From positions 290,788 through 354,787 of the forward strand of contig NZ_CP156675.1 of assembly GCF_039851965.1 (NCBI RefSeq): 64,000 nt of DNA. Reading direction: 5' to 3'. Source of the stretch: Pseudalkalibacillus hwajinpoensis. Its GTDB lineage: Bacteria > Bacillota > Bacilli > Bacillales > Guptibacillaceae. Position numbers and translations under genes: made by a program. The notes beneath the pieces are model-generated. The model had not been told where the DNA came from. It did no database searches and saw only the letters and a list, made by a program, of their open reading frames with translations. Of this stretch, positions 23,343 to 32,420 are shown in pieces; position 1 is the first letter of the stretch; each line of letters starts with the position of its first letter.

Positions 23343-25186
23343 TCAGTAGCTTATATGTAATCAAGTTGGGGAGTAGTACAGTTCTTTCTGAAGGTAAAGA
23401 AATTTATAAAGAGATTAAGGAAATATCTTCTAAAGGTCACTCAATTATCATTGTGGCAGGAGGAGCAGAAGGTATCGAAAAGCATTACCAAAATATTAAT
23501 AGAGAAATTAAGTTTCTGCATCTAGCTAATGGTAATGAGGTGCGCTATTGTTCGGCAGAGGAAATGGAGCATATTTATGATGCTTATAACAATACAATTA
23601 TTCCTACTTTAAAAAGAGATTTAGAAGAAGTAGGTTTGAAAACATATATTCAATGTGGCAGTGATCATAATGTAGTTCAAGGAAAACAAGGTCCTCCTTT
23701 AAAAGTTAAAAAGAATAATAGAAACGCTATTGTTAGAGATTCTTTGTACGGACACTATGATAGCTGTGATACTTCCCTACTGGATTCATTGTTAGAGGAA
23801 TTTGATGTTGTCTGCTTGACTCCTCCTATACTTGGGCAGGAAAAAAATCAATTACTTAACATTGATGCAGATGTACTAGCAGCTAATATATCGATTCAGA
23901 TGAAGGCTCATCACTTGCGTTTTGTAACTGGGACAAATGGGATTTTAAAAGATGTGAACTCTCCTTATTCTACAGTGAAAGATATTTATAACGAGGATAA
24001 CTTGAACTATGTAAAAGGAAGAATGAAACAAAAAGTTCGTGCCGCTAGATTAGCTATTCGCGAAGGAATAAACGATGTGTGCATTACGGGACCAACCATG
24101 TCTCGAGAACATAGCACTTGGTTTTGGGACATTGATACATACAACGAGGAGTTTGATTTGATTAATAAGGTGATTCGAATTCCTTCGGTTTCTTACGATG
24201 AGAGTGAATTAGCTAACTACTTGAATCAAAACATTAAAATTCCTTGTGTAAAGAATGAGGTTGACCCAGCAGGAAATGTTGTTTTTCAAAAAGGTACCGG
24301 CCGCCATACATTAATGCTTTTAGGTCATATTGATACCGTCCCTCATTTATGGAAAGTTAAAAACAATAACGAAATAATTACCGGGAGAGGAGTAGTAGAT
24401 GCAAAAGGGTGCTTTGTTAATTTTTTGCAGATGTTAAAGGATGTCGAGGTACCTAAAGATTGTCAGCTGAAAGTGATTGGAGCTGTTGAAGAAGAAGTAT
24501 CCTCTTCTGCAGGTGCTTATTATGTCAGAGATAACTATAAAGCTGATGCCGTTATTATAGGGGAGCCTAGTGGAGAGAAAAATCTAACATTGGGTTACCA
24601 TGGCTTATTAAAATTAGGCGTTACTATCGAACAGGCACAAAAGCATAGTGCTTCTAAAAACAATTTAAGCGTAGCAGACCATTTTTATAAAATCAGAAAG
24701 GAAATGGAAAATCGAGTAGGTGCAGTAGACCCCGAAAATGTATCTACAATAACAAAGGTAACCCAACATAAAGATGCCAACAAGGATGTCATTAAAGGGA
24801 TTATCAATTTTCGAATATCGCCAAATGTAGAAAATGATTATATCAAAGATATTGACCTAAAGATTGCGGATGACGTCACAATTGAAGTTCTTCGATCTAC
24901 GCCAGGATATATAAACAAGAGAAATTGCACATTAGTCAAATCCTTTGCTAAGAGTTTTGCCAACAAAGGGGGGAAGTGCAATTACCTAAAGAAAACTGGA
25001 ACTAGTGATATGAATACTTTAGCTACAAATTGGATCGATGTTCCAATTGTAGCGTATGGACCTGGGGATTCTACTTTAGATCACACAGATGAGGAATTTC
25101 TGGATTATAAAGAAATCGAAAGCGCTAGAGGTATTTTGAAAGATGCTATTCATAACTGGTTTTCGAAAAAAACGGAGGTGGTGTAA
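23333..25186 (+). CDS. LysZ-LysK fusion: carrier-bound amino acid kinase plus carrier-releasing hydrolase
   Basis: A 617-residue two-domain protein. Residues about 5-255 are an amino-acid kinase of LysZ/ArgB type: YVIKLGSSTVL, IIIVAGGAEGIEKHY, VVCLTPPILG, LNIDADVLAANISIQ, and VKGRMKQKVRAARLAIREGI near the end. Residues about 270-617 are an M20-type zinc peptidase of LysK type: LLGHIDTVPHL, GRGVVDAKGCFVNFL, GAVEEEVSSSAGAYY, IIGEPSG, KKTGTSDMNTLA, and YGPGDSTLDHTDEEF. LysZ phosphorylates the side-chain carboxylate of the carrier-bound substrate; LysK cuts the finished product from the carrier. They are normally separate genes, acting at opposite ends of the pathway. GTG start overlaps lysY. Confidence 0.85.
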   Translation: MAIISSLYVIKLGSSTVLSEGKEIYKEIKEISSKGHSIIIVAGGAEGIEKHYQNINREIKFLHLANGNEVRYCSAEEMEHIYDAYNNTIIPTLKRDLEEVGLKTYIQCGSDHNVVQGKQGPPLKVKKNNRNAIVRDSLYGHYDSCDTSLLDSLLEEFDVVCLTPPILGQEKNQLLNIDADVLAANISIQMKAHHLRFVTGTNGILKDVNSPYSTVKDIYNEDNLNYVKGRMKQKVRAARLAIREGINDVCITGPTMSREHSTWFWDIDTYNEEFDLINKVIRIPSVSYDESELANYLNQNIKIPCVKNEVDPAGNVVFQKGTGRHTLMLLGHIDTVPHLWKVKNNNEIITGRGVVDAKGCFVNFLQMLKDVEVPKDCQLKVIGAVEEEVSSSAGAYYVRDNYKADAVIIGEPSGEKNLTLGYHGLLKLGVTIEQAQKHSASKNNLSVADHFYKIRKEMENRVGAVDPENVSTITKVTQHKDANKDVIKGIINFRISPNVENDYIKDIDLKIADDVTIEVLRSTPGYINKRNCTLVKSFAKSFANKGGKCNYLKKTGTSDMNTLATNWIDVPIVAYGPGDSTLDHTDEEFLDYKEIESARGILKDAIHNWFSKKTEVV

Positions 25187-25187
25187 C

Positions 25188-26000
25188 GTGGTAACAAAAA
25201 TGAACGCCGTTCTAACACCAGAGCATCCGAAATTAGAAAATATAAAACGGAAATGCAGAGAGGCAAGAATGCAGATTATTGATATGGCTGCTACGGATAC
25301 AGGTTGTCATATAGGAGGTAGTCTATCCGTAATCGATTTGTTGATTGTGCTATACGAAAAGTATAATTCGGATTCAAAAAATCAAATTGTTCTAAGTAAG
25401 GGGCATGCAGCTGCAGCTTTATATTCGACCTTGTTTGTTAATGATTTGTTAGGTGAAAGCCCAGCTCTTACATATGGCAAAAAGAGTTCTCTGCTCACCG
25501 GGCACCCTAGTCATAAAATAAAGAACATTCCTTTTTCTACTGGAAGCCTTGGTCACGGCATTCCTTATGCAGCAGGATGGGCCTTGTCACAGAAGCTAAA
25601 AAATGAGGATGGAATCGGGATTGCAGTTTGTGGGGACGGGGAGCTACAGGAAGGCTTATGTTGGGAATCGTTTCAAGTCATTCAGTCTAAAGAAATAAAC
25701 AACTTTGTGTGTGTAGTCGATATAAATGGCGCTCAAAATGATGGATATGTTAAGGATATCTCGGATTTAGTTAATTTAAAGACTAGATTTGAATCATTTG
25801 GCTTTAACACTAAGGAAATAGACGGACATAATGTATCTGATATTTTAGGGTCTTTGAATGAAGAGCAAAAAAAGCCTCTGGTGTTACTCGCTAAAACTAT
25901 AAAAGGAAAAGGCGTACCAGAACTCGAGGGGAACCCTAAAGCACACTATGCGAAAATTCCACAGAGGCTAAAAAATAAGTGGAAGAGGAGTTTATTATGA
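25188..26000 (+). CDS. Transketolase, N-terminal (TPP-binding) subunit
   Basis: A 270-residue protein covering only the first third of a transketolase: GCHIGGSLSVIDLLIVLY, LSKGHAAAALYSTL, LTGHPSHK, TGSLGHGIPYAAGWAL, and the thiamine diphosphate/magnesium motif GDGELQEG...VVDINGAQNDG. GTG 25188 lies one base after the previous stop, with CGGAGGTGG ahead. The C-terminal part is the next gene. Split transketolases of this type occur in AmCP clusters (Vzb7/Vzb8 for vazabitide), where they move a two-carbon ketol group from a ketose phosphate to the carrier-bound semialdehyde. A general pentose-phosphate role is less likely given the operon. Confidence 0.88.
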   Translation: MVTKMNAVLTPEHPKLENIKRKCREARMQIIDMAATDTGCHIGGSLSVIDLLIVLYEKYNSDSKNQIVLSKGHAAAALYSTLFVNDLLGESPALTYGKKSSLLTGHPSHKIKNIPFSTGSLGHGIPYAAGWALSQKLKNEDGIGIAVCGDGELQEGLCWESFQVIQSKEINNFVCVVDINGAQNDGYVKDISDLVNLKTRFESFGFNTKEIDGHNVSDILGSLNEEQKKPLVLLAKTIKGKGVPELEGNPKAHYAKIPQRLKNKWKRSLL

Positions 26001-26923
26001 GTTTATCAGGTAGAGAAAGTTATCGAGATGAACTGACGAAACTGGCTTCTATTGACGAGCGTATTCTGTGTTTAGAAGCAGATTTAGGGGGTTCAAATCA
26101 CCAATTTGAAGCTAACCATCCGAATCGTTTTTTCAATATGGGTATTGCTGAAATGGCCAGTATCGATATTGCAGCTGGTTTATCCGAAGGAGGGCATATC
26201 CCTTTCTTTTCTACTTTTGCTTCATTTGCATCTCTTAGGTCAGCAGAGAGCATGAAGTTAGCCATGGGGTATATGGAAAAAAACATCAAAGTAGTGGCTC
26301 CGTATGGTGGAGTATCTGGTGGATGGTTTGGCACAACGCACCATGCACTTGAAGACATTGCAATTGTTCGTTCCTTTCAAAAAATCAAAATTGCATGCCC
26401 TCATGGTGAAGAGGACACTAGAAAAGTGGTCAGAGAAGCTGCTAACTCTAATAAACCATACTATATTAGACTTTCACGTAATGATTCCTATGAAAGTCTA
26501 GATCGAGCGCTGGATCACGACTGTTCCCATCCTCTATTTCACTATAAAGGGGAAAGCGATCTTTGCTTAATATCGATTGGAGAACAAGGAACAGTGCTGT
26601 GTAAAGAAATGGAAAGTCTCTATCCAGATGTTTCGCATATCCATTTATGTTATGTAGACTACGAGAGTTTACAAGATCACATTACGGAAATTGGAAACGC
26701 AGCTGAACGGCTTCTTGTAGTGGAAGAACACAGGCTTTCAGGAGGAACTGCATCATTGTTATCAATCCTCATGCCGGAAAAGAAAGTTTACTCTCATGAT
26801 TGTGGAGAAGATTGGCCAATATACGGGGGTACCCATCAGGAGACGCTAGAATACCTAGGATTTAGTTCAAATGTTTTAAGAGAGAAAATTGACAGTATGA
26901 AGGGTAAGAAATTAAGTATATAG
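25997..26923 (+). CDS. Transketolase, C-terminal subunit
   Basis: A 308-residue protein with the pyrimidine-binding domain (RFFNMGIAEMASIDIAAGLSEGG, where the glutamate activates the cofactor; FSTFASFASLRSAESMKLAM; GGVSGGWFGTTHHALEDIAIVRSF) and the C-terminal transketolase domain (LCLISIGEQGTVLCKEM, LLVVEEHRLSGGTASLL). ATG 25997 overlaps the preceding stop (ATGA). Works with the N-terminal subunit as a heteromeric transketolase. The start further upstream at 25979 (GTG) is unlikely because GAAGAGGAG lies between. Confidence 0.88.
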   Translation: MSLSGRESYRDELTKLASIDERILCLEADLGGSNHQFEANHPNRFFNMGIAEMASIDIAAGLSEGGHIPFFSTFASFASLRSAESMKLAMGYMEKNIKVVAPYGGVSGGWFGTTHHALEDIAIVRSFQKIKIACPHGEEDTRKVVREAANSNKPYYIRLSRNDSYESLDRALDHDCSHPLFHYKGESDLCLISIGEQGTVLCKEMESLYPDVSHIHLCYVDYESLQDHITEIGNAAERLLVVEEHRLSGGTASLLSILMPEKKVYSHDCGEDWPIYGGTHQETLEYLGFSSNVLREKIDSMKGKKLSI

Positions 26924-26965
26924 CTTCATTTCTAGTCATTCATATGAAGGGAGATCGTGTACACC

Positions 26966-28201
26966 ATGATTGAAGAAAAAATTGTAGCATTCGTAGAACC
27001 GAGCTTTTATGGTATTGATTTTGTAGAAAGAACGCACCGAAAAGGATGTAAGGTCATCGCCATAGGCTCTTCTATCGATAATCCTAAGAAGTATGGGTAT
27101 GAGAACTATTACCATGATTTTTTAGTAGCAGACATAAGAAGTGTAGAATCGATTTACAATGCGATAAAAGAATCTTCCTATTACGGTCAGATCGATGCGT
27201 TAATCCCTGCGACTGATTATGCCTCACATTTAACAGCTGAGGTAGCCGAAAGGTTATCGCTAAAAACGATATCTTCTCAAGCAGCAAATAACGCAAGAAA
27301 TAAAGATTTAGCGCGTGATGTGTATGAGCAACATAAAGTTCCGAGTGCAAAATATCAAAAGGTATCCAGCTTGACCGAAGCGATACAAGCTGCGAAAAGA
27401 ATCGCATATCCCGTCGTGCTTAAGCCTACCAATTGCGCCAGTAGTCAAGGCGTTTATTTCATTGAGAATGACAAACAATTAGAAGTAGCATTTGAGAAAC
27501 TAAGAGAATTCAAAAAAACCTATATGGATTTTGACGTAAGAAACGAATACCTTATTGAAGAATACTTAATAGGTCCAGAATTTAGCGTGGAATTTTTCTT
27601 GAAGGATAACGAAGTGGTGTTTTCATCAGTGACAGAGAAACTTACTTCTGATCTACCTTATTTTGTAGAAATCTCACACACTGTTCCTACATCTGTAGAG
27701 AACGATAAGATTGATGATATGATTCGCGTTTGTGTTCAAGCTTTACGTGCGATTGGAATCGATAATGGACCAAGCCATGTCGAATTAAAATTAACAAAAG
27801 ATGGTCCTAAGATCATTGAGGTGAATGGTAGACCGGGGGGAGATAAAATATCCTCCGAATTATTACACACCACGTACGGTTTAGATATCTTCGATGAAAC
27901 GGTAAACTTCTATTTGGATTTACCAATCACAGAGACTCACCTGCAAAAGAAAGCCACCTCTATAGCTTATTTAACAGCAGATAGAGAGGGGATCATCTCT
28001 TTTATTGAGGGTGAAGAGGACATTGCGAATGACCTAAGTATCTTGAAGTATGACATTACTGTAAAAACGGGGGATAAGGTGAAAGTTCCTGAAAGTTCTG
28101 ATGATCGTCTAGGCTATGTAATCACTACAGGACAAAATCCTGAAGAGGCTAAACATAACGCAATAAATTTAATAAATCGGATTAAGCTTCAATACCACTA
28201 A
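26966..28201 (+). CDS. ATP-grasp ligase (L-amino-acid ligase/carnosine-synthase type)
   Basis: About 411 residues with a pre-ATP-grasp domain (VAFVEPSFYGIDFVERTHRKGCKVIAIG), the ATP-binding strand YPVVLKPTNCASSQGVYFIEN, EYLIEEYLIGPEFSVEFFL, and the magnesium-binding PKIIEVNGRPGGDKISSELL. This arrangement is that of carboxylate-amine ligases making dipeptides or amides. As the last gene of the AmCP operon it probably joins the released diamino acid, or a derivative, to another amino acid. The start is uncertain: AAGGGAG is 3 bases before GTG 26957 and 12 before ATG 26966. A strong terminator follows. Confidence 0.8.
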   Translation: MIEEKIVAFVEPSFYGIDFVERTHRKGCKVIAIGSSIDNPKKYGYENYYHDFLVADIRSVESIYNAIKESSYYGQIDALIPATDYASHLTAEVAERLSLKTISSQAANNARNKDLARDVYEQHKVPSAKYQKVSSLTEAIQAAKRIAYPVVLKPTNCASSQGVYFIENDKQLEVAFEKLREFKKTYMDFDVRNEYLIEEYLIGPEFSVEFFLKDNEVVFSSVTEKLTSDLPYFVEISHTVPTSVENDKIDDMIRVCVQALRAIGIDNGPSHVELKLTKDGPKIIEVNGRPGGDKISSELLHTTYGLDIFDETVNFYLDLPITETHLQKKATSIAYLTADREGIISFIEGEEDIANDLSILKYDITVKTGDKVKVPESSDDRLGYVITTGQNPEEAKHNAINLINRIKLQYH

Positions 28202-28236
28202 AACCATTAATAATATTGATGTAGAGGTTTACTAGC

Positions 28237-28282
28237 AGTGAAACCCATCATTTACTTTATTGTAATGATGGGTTTCACTTTT
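28237..28282 (+). terminator. Strong terminator of the AmCP operon
   Basis: AGTGAAACCCATCATTTAC pairs without mismatch with GTAATGATGGGTTTCACT around TTTATT, followed by TTTTG. Confidence 0.85.
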
Positions 28283-28440
28283 GAAATCGTTCTCCCTACT
28301 TATTGATAAATTTTAGAAGTCCACTGATAGGATCGGATTTTTCGATGGAACCGATTCATATATTCAGTTTTACTGTTCTATTAGACTGCTATACCATTTT
28401 AAGAAAGAAGCATAAAGGAAGAAATAGGAGAGGTGAAGAT

Positions 28441-29652
28441 ATGTCTTTTATTCGAAAGAATTTTTTGTTCTTTTTTTTAGCAGATATTATATCTGGTTTT
28501 GGAGTGGGAATGAGTACAATTGGAGCAAATTGGTATTTGTTAGATGAAACGGGATCCGTTGGAGCAATCGGTCTCATGTTAACTATTAATGTCCTATCAG
28601 GTTTTTTAGTATCTCCTTTTACAGGTATTATCACAGATAAATTCAATCGGAAAAGTGTCATTCAGGCAACCTTTATTTTAAGAGCGATTACGATTGGAGC
28701 TTTAACCGGATTGTTTATCGTTGATGGATTTTCTATTGGCTATATCTATGCTTTCGCTATAATCAATGGGATAGGTTGGAGCATATACATGTCGGCATCG
28801 AGGAGTTTAATACAAGAATTATTACCGGAGAAAGAACTTTCTAAAGGGAATTCTCTTATTGAAATCAGCCTTCAAGTAGGTATGTTTATGGCTGGTGCTG
28901 CATCTGGTTTCATTTATAAATTTTTTGGGTTTGAAGTTATTTTACTCATGAATTCTTTAATGTTTGTGTTTAGTAGCCTATTGGTGATGTTTATTAAATA
29001 TCAGTCGATATCTCTTGAGGGTAGTGATGAAAGCTATTCCGATTCGTTTAAAAAGGGCCTTCAATATTTAAGATCTCATAAAATGACTTTCTTGTTAGGG
29101 ATCGTATCAATTGTCCCGTTAGTAGCAACGATGATCTATAACGTAGTACTTCCAGGGTATGTCAGTGATACGCTTAACGCAGATTCTGTTGTGTTTGGTT
29201 TCTCAGACATGGCGTATGGAGTTGGAGGATTATTATCTGGTTTCATTGCTGCACCGTTTGCTAAGAAAATCTCAGAAAACAAGGCTGTTAGTACGATATT
29301 TATACTCGCGGTTTTAACTCTCTTTGGTCTTGCTGTTAATAAGGTCGTGTTCATGATTTATCTGGGTAGTTTGCTCATCGGACTGTCAAATTCATCTTTA
29401 CGAATCATTATGAACACTATGTTAATGGAAATTGTACCTAAGCCTTTAATGGGAAGGGCCTTATCGGTTTGGATGGGAATCGCTCTCCTCTTACAAGCTA
29501 TATTAGCTAGTGGGCTAGGAATTTTAATTGATATTTTCTCTCCAAGCATAGGATTCATTTGCATGGGCGGACTAATGCTATTAGGACTTGGGCTTCAAGT
29601 CGTTGTTGTAAAGAGAAAAGAGAAATCAAATCTTAAGTATGAGGCGGTGTAA
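28441..29652 (+). CDS. MFS exporter (macrolide-efflux/MFS_3 type)
   Basis: A 403-residue protein with 12 likely membrane helices, starting MSFIRKNFLFFFLADIISGFGVGMSTIGANWYLLDETGSVGAIG, the typical opening of the MFS_3/MefA-like efflux group, with GIITDKFNRKSVIQ in loop 2-3. RBS AGGAGAGGTGAAG. It follows the AmCP operon terminator but reads in the same direction and overlaps the FMN reductase gene region closely, so it is probably the exporter or self-protection factor for the cluster product. Confidence 0.8.
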   Translation: MSFIRKNFLFFFLADIISGFGVGMSTIGANWYLLDETGSVGAIGLMLTINVLSGFLVSPFTGIITDKFNRKSVIQATFILRAITIGALTGLFIVDGFSIGYIYAFAIINGIGWSIYMSASRSLIQELLPEKELSKGNSLIEISLQVGMFMAGAASGFIYKFFGFEVILLMNSLMFVFSSLLVMFIKYQSISLEGSDESYSDSFKKGLQYLRSHKMTFLLGIVSIVPLVATMIYNVVLPGYVSDTLNADSVVFGFSDMAYGVGGLLSGFIAAPFAKKISENKAVSTIFILAVLTLFGLAVNKVVFMIYLGSLLIGLSNSSLRIIMNTMLMEIVPKPLMGRALSVWMGIALLLQAILASGLGILIDIFSPSIGFICMGGLMLLGLGLQVVVVKRKEKSNLKYEAV

Positions 29653-29653
29653 C

Positions 29654-30196
29654 ATGAGTATTGCAGTATTATATGGCAGTTCAAGAATTAATGGAAACAC
29701 AGAAGTGTTAACTGAACATGTTGTGAAAGACTTACATGTGAAAAAAATATTCTTAAAAGATTACCAGATAAACGATATTATTGATCAACGACACGAAGAA
29801 AACGGTTTTGATTCTGTTGATGATGATTACGATCAGCTGATTGATGCGGTATTAGAAAGTGACGTACTTATTTTTGCTACGCCAATCTACTGGTACGGGA
29901 TGTCTGGTATTATGAAATCCTTTATTGATCGATGGTCACAGACTGTTAGAGATAAAAGGTATCCAGAATTCAAATCTAAAATGGCTAAAAAGGCGGCATA
30001 TGTGATTGCTGTTGGAGGGGATGAGCCTAAGACGAAGGGTCTTCCATTGATTCAGCAATTTTCTTATATTTGCCATTTCATTGGGTTAGACTTTCAAGGA
30101 TATATACTTGGAGAAGGCGTAAAGCCAAACGATATTTTAAAGGATGAAGAGGCTTTAATGAAGGCTCTGAACTTAAGGGAAACATTGACAGAATAA
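29654..30196 (+). CDS. NAD(P)H-dependent FMN reductase / flavodoxin-fold oxidoreductase
   Basis: A 180-residue flavodoxin-like protein. MSIAVLYGSSRINGNTEVL is the phosphate-binding loop, FATPIYWYGMSGIMKSFIDRW the isoalloxazine loop typical of NADPH-dependent FMN reductases and azoreductase-like enzymes, and YVIAVGGDEPK the third flavin contact. The start ATG 29654 is one base after the MFS stop; the ribosome site (GAGGCGG) is modest. Likely a tailoring or redox-supply enzyme for the neighbouring biosynthesis, or a quinone/nitro reductase giving self-protection. Confidence 0.75.
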   Translation: MSIAVLYGSSRINGNTEVLTEHVVKDLHVKKIFLKDYQINDIIDQRHEENGFDSVDDDYDQLIDAVLESDVLIFATPIYWYGMSGIMKSFIDRWSQTVRDKRYPEFKSKMAKKAAYVIAVGGDEPKTKGLPLIQQFSYICHFIGLDFQGYILGEGVKPNDILKDEEALMKALNLRETLTE

Positions 30197-30211
30197 CTCT
30201 ATAGTGCGGAA

Positions 30212-30368
30212 AAGGGATCTTATCCAGAACAAGATAAGGTCCCTTGAATCTACGTTTACTTTAAGTAGAACGTAGCTGTTTTAAGATGGTAATAGATATA
30301 AGTATCAGATCGAGACTTTGTTTTTAAAAAAGCTCCTTTTTAGGATTTTGATAAAAGGAGTTTTTTTT
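30212..30368 (+). terminator. Two hairpins ending the AmCP region
   Basis: AAGGGATCTTATC/GATAAGGTCCCTT (30212-30245, one mismatch, no T run) is followed at 30326-30368 by a true terminator, AGCTCCTTTT...AAAAGGAGT with eight T residues. Nothing else lies before the gene ending at 30497. Confidence 0.75.
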
Positions 30369-30496
30369 AATCGTCATTTTTACGGTGATTCCTTCATCCA
30401 GGGGTCGAAAAAATGGCCCGTAAAACGTCACCTCTTTCAAAATCAGTGGAGGCGTTTTTGTCTTCGATGAAAAGTATATACTTATTTATAAATATT

Positions 30497-31453
30497 TTAT
30501 GAGACTATGGATTCATCCTTGTTTTCATGCTCCTTCAGATACCAAGCAATAGTTTCATCAATTGCTTCTTCATAGGGCGTTACACGAAACTCATATTTGT
30601 TATTGAACTTACTAGAATCTACGGTAAAGTCATTGACTTGTTGATACATTAACTCCTTAAATTCCTTCATATCTGAGTTAAATAATCCTCCCATTGTAAC
30701 GATAAACTTGTTAGCTAGACGATATTTAGGCTGTTTGTTTAGTTTGTGTGCCACTTGTTCAACTAAGTGTCTAGTAGATGTAGGTTTAGCATGAGGGATA
30801 TGCCATATTTCACCATTGGCGCTATTTTGATCACCGAGAATGATTAAGCCTCTAGCAAAGTCTTTAATATAAATATGAGAGTGTACAGTATCGGGGTTTC
30901 CTATCAGTTCAACCGGTTTTTCATCGAGAAGATGAGTGAAAACTCGTTCCCCTAACATGGCATTCTTAGCTCTTGGTCCAAAAAAATCAGAACCTCTGCC
31001 AATTGTAGCCTGGACTTTTCCTTCCTTTGCAGCTTCCATTAGGGTTGTCGCAACTTCAGCCCGAGCTTTTGTTTTCTTACCAATTGGCTTGTAAGGCATT
31101 TTTTCGTGTAGTGGCCCTTGTTGTGGACCATAGCCGTAAAGGTTGTCTCCATAAACGATTTTAGCCCCATTTTCCGAAGCCACTTGAATGATATTAGCCA
31201 TCATTTTAGGAAACTGAGTCTGCCAATCTTGATAGGGGAGTCCTAAACAGTGGTAGATAATCGTTGCATTATGTAGAGAGTTTCGTAATTGATCAAGATC
31301 TTTCACATCACATTTCATGCACTCCACACCATTTGGTACTAAAGCCTTGCCACTTTTATTGATCACTCTCACTGATTTTCCTTGCTTAAGCAATTCTTCC
31401 ATCACAGCTAGACCAAGCGGACCTGTACCTAAAACCACATGTTCTTTTTGCAA
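30497..31453 (-). CDS. NAD-dependent epimerase/dehydratase (extended SDR)
   Basis: A 318-residue protein. The N-terminal HVVLGTGPLGLAVMEELLKQG has the GxGxxG-like nucleotide loop; IYHCLGLPYQDWQTQFPKMMANIIQVASENGAKIVYGDNLYGYGP fits the extended SDR fold, with the tyrosine in the YGYGP segment, and HSHIYIKDFARGLIIL follows. TTG 31453 is set by TTAGGAGGAAACAAATT; the frame extends another 20 codons upstream without such a site. Function open: sugar-nucleotide or small-molecule epimerase/reductase. It is divergent from the thioesterase gene. Confidence 0.75.
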   Translation of the reverse strand: MQKEHVVLGTGPLGLAVMEELLKQGKSVRVINKSGKALVPNGVECMKCDVKDLDQLRNSLHNATIIYHCLGLPYQDWQTQFPKMMANIIQVASENGAKIVYGDNLYGYGPQQGPLHEKMPYKPIGKKTKARAEVATTLMEAAKEGKVQATIGRGSDFFGPRAKNAMLGERVFTHLLDEKPVELIGNPDTVHSHIYIKDFARGLIILGDQNSANGEIWHIPHAKPTSTRHLVEQVAHKLNKQPKYRLANKFIVTMGGLFNSDMKEFKELMYQQVNDFTVDSSKFNNKYEFRVTPYEEAIDETIAWYLKEHENKDESIVS

Positions 31454-31597
31454 AATTTGTTTCCTCCTAACTTTTATTATCACTCTCATAGCTAGCGTGT
31501 CTATTATAACCATAGTAACAGAAATATTTGGATAAATTTTTAATAATTAGTAAATTTCATTCAATTTAAATCAATATACAATAAGGGGTTATTAACT

Positions 31598-32356
31598 GTG
31601 TTAGATAACAAGTGGATTACTGTAAATGAATTGAAGCCAGAGGCCAGGTATCGTTTGTTTTGTTTCCCTTATGCCGGAGGCGCATCTTCAATCTATAATA
31701 ATTGGAATAAGTATCTTCCTGCTGACATTGAACTCTTTCCTATAGAGTTACCTGGTAGAGGTCGCCGTATATCAGAGCCACCAATCCGTAACATGAATCT
31801 TTTAATTCGGACCATAGTAAGAGATTTGTTACCCTATTTTAAGGAGAAGCGCTTCATGTTTTTTGGACATAGTATGGGAGCTATATTAAGCTATGAATTA
31901 ACAAACCTCTTATTAAAAAACGAAGGGATGAGTCCTGAAAAATTATTTGTCTCTGCTCACCGTGCTCCTCATGTTCCAAGAGTATCTAATCAGACATATA
32001 ACCAATCTGATGAAACATTGATTCAAAAATTAAAAGAATTAAACGGGACTGCAGACATTATTTTAAATACCCCTGAATTATTGGACCTGGTACTCCCTAT
32101 AATGAGAGCAGATCTAGAGTTGTGTGAGACCTACAAGTTTAAGAATCATAACCCCCTTACTATACCGATCACCGCATTTGCAGGGGATAATGATAAGAAT
32201 GTTTTAGTTGATTCCGTGCGAAAATGGGATGAACGAACGACTAACCAGTTCAATTTAGAGATTATTAAAGGCGATCACTTCTTTATTAATGACCAAACAG
32301 AAAATATGGTTGAAAAAATTGTTAAGTTAACTTCAGTACACAACTACGTTTCATAA
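31598..32356 (+). CDS. Type II thioesterase (SrfAD/GrsT-like), orphan
   Basis: A 252-residue alpha/beta hydrolase. YRLFCFPYAGGASSIYNNW is the family opening, FFGHSMGAILSYEL holds the nucleophilic serine (GHSMG), and the late aspartate and histidine are in AFAGDNDKNV and IKGDHFFI. External type II thioesterases clean misloaded carrier proteins in non-ribosomal peptide and polyketide synthesis. No such synthase is in the window, so this gene either serves a synthase elsewhere or has been recruited by the neighbouring cluster. GTG 31598 follows ATAAGGGG. Confidence 0.82.
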   Translation: MLDNKWITVNELKPEARYRLFCFPYAGGASSIYNNWNKYLPADIELFPIELPGRGRRISEPPIRNMNLLIRTIVRDLLPYFKEKRFMFFGHSMGAILSYELTNLLLKNEGMSPEKLFVSAHRAPHVPRVSNQTYNQSDETLIQKLKELNGTADIILNTPELLDLVLPIMRADLELCETYKFKNHNPLTIPITAFAGDNDKNVLVDSVRKWDERTTNQFNLEIIKGDHFFINDQTENMVEKIVKLTSVHNYVS

Positions 32357-32420
32357 TGACTATATAAAGAAATTAGTTAACGCTTTTTTATTTAGAAGAT
32401 TCAATCTTTATTTTATTAAT

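Noticed and set aside
19318..26923. Lysine or arginine biosynthesis by the LysW pathway
   Set aside because: No homocitrate synthase, homoaconitase or homoisocitrate dehydrogenase genes, but split transketolase and DegT genes are present; this does not fit primary lysine synthesis.
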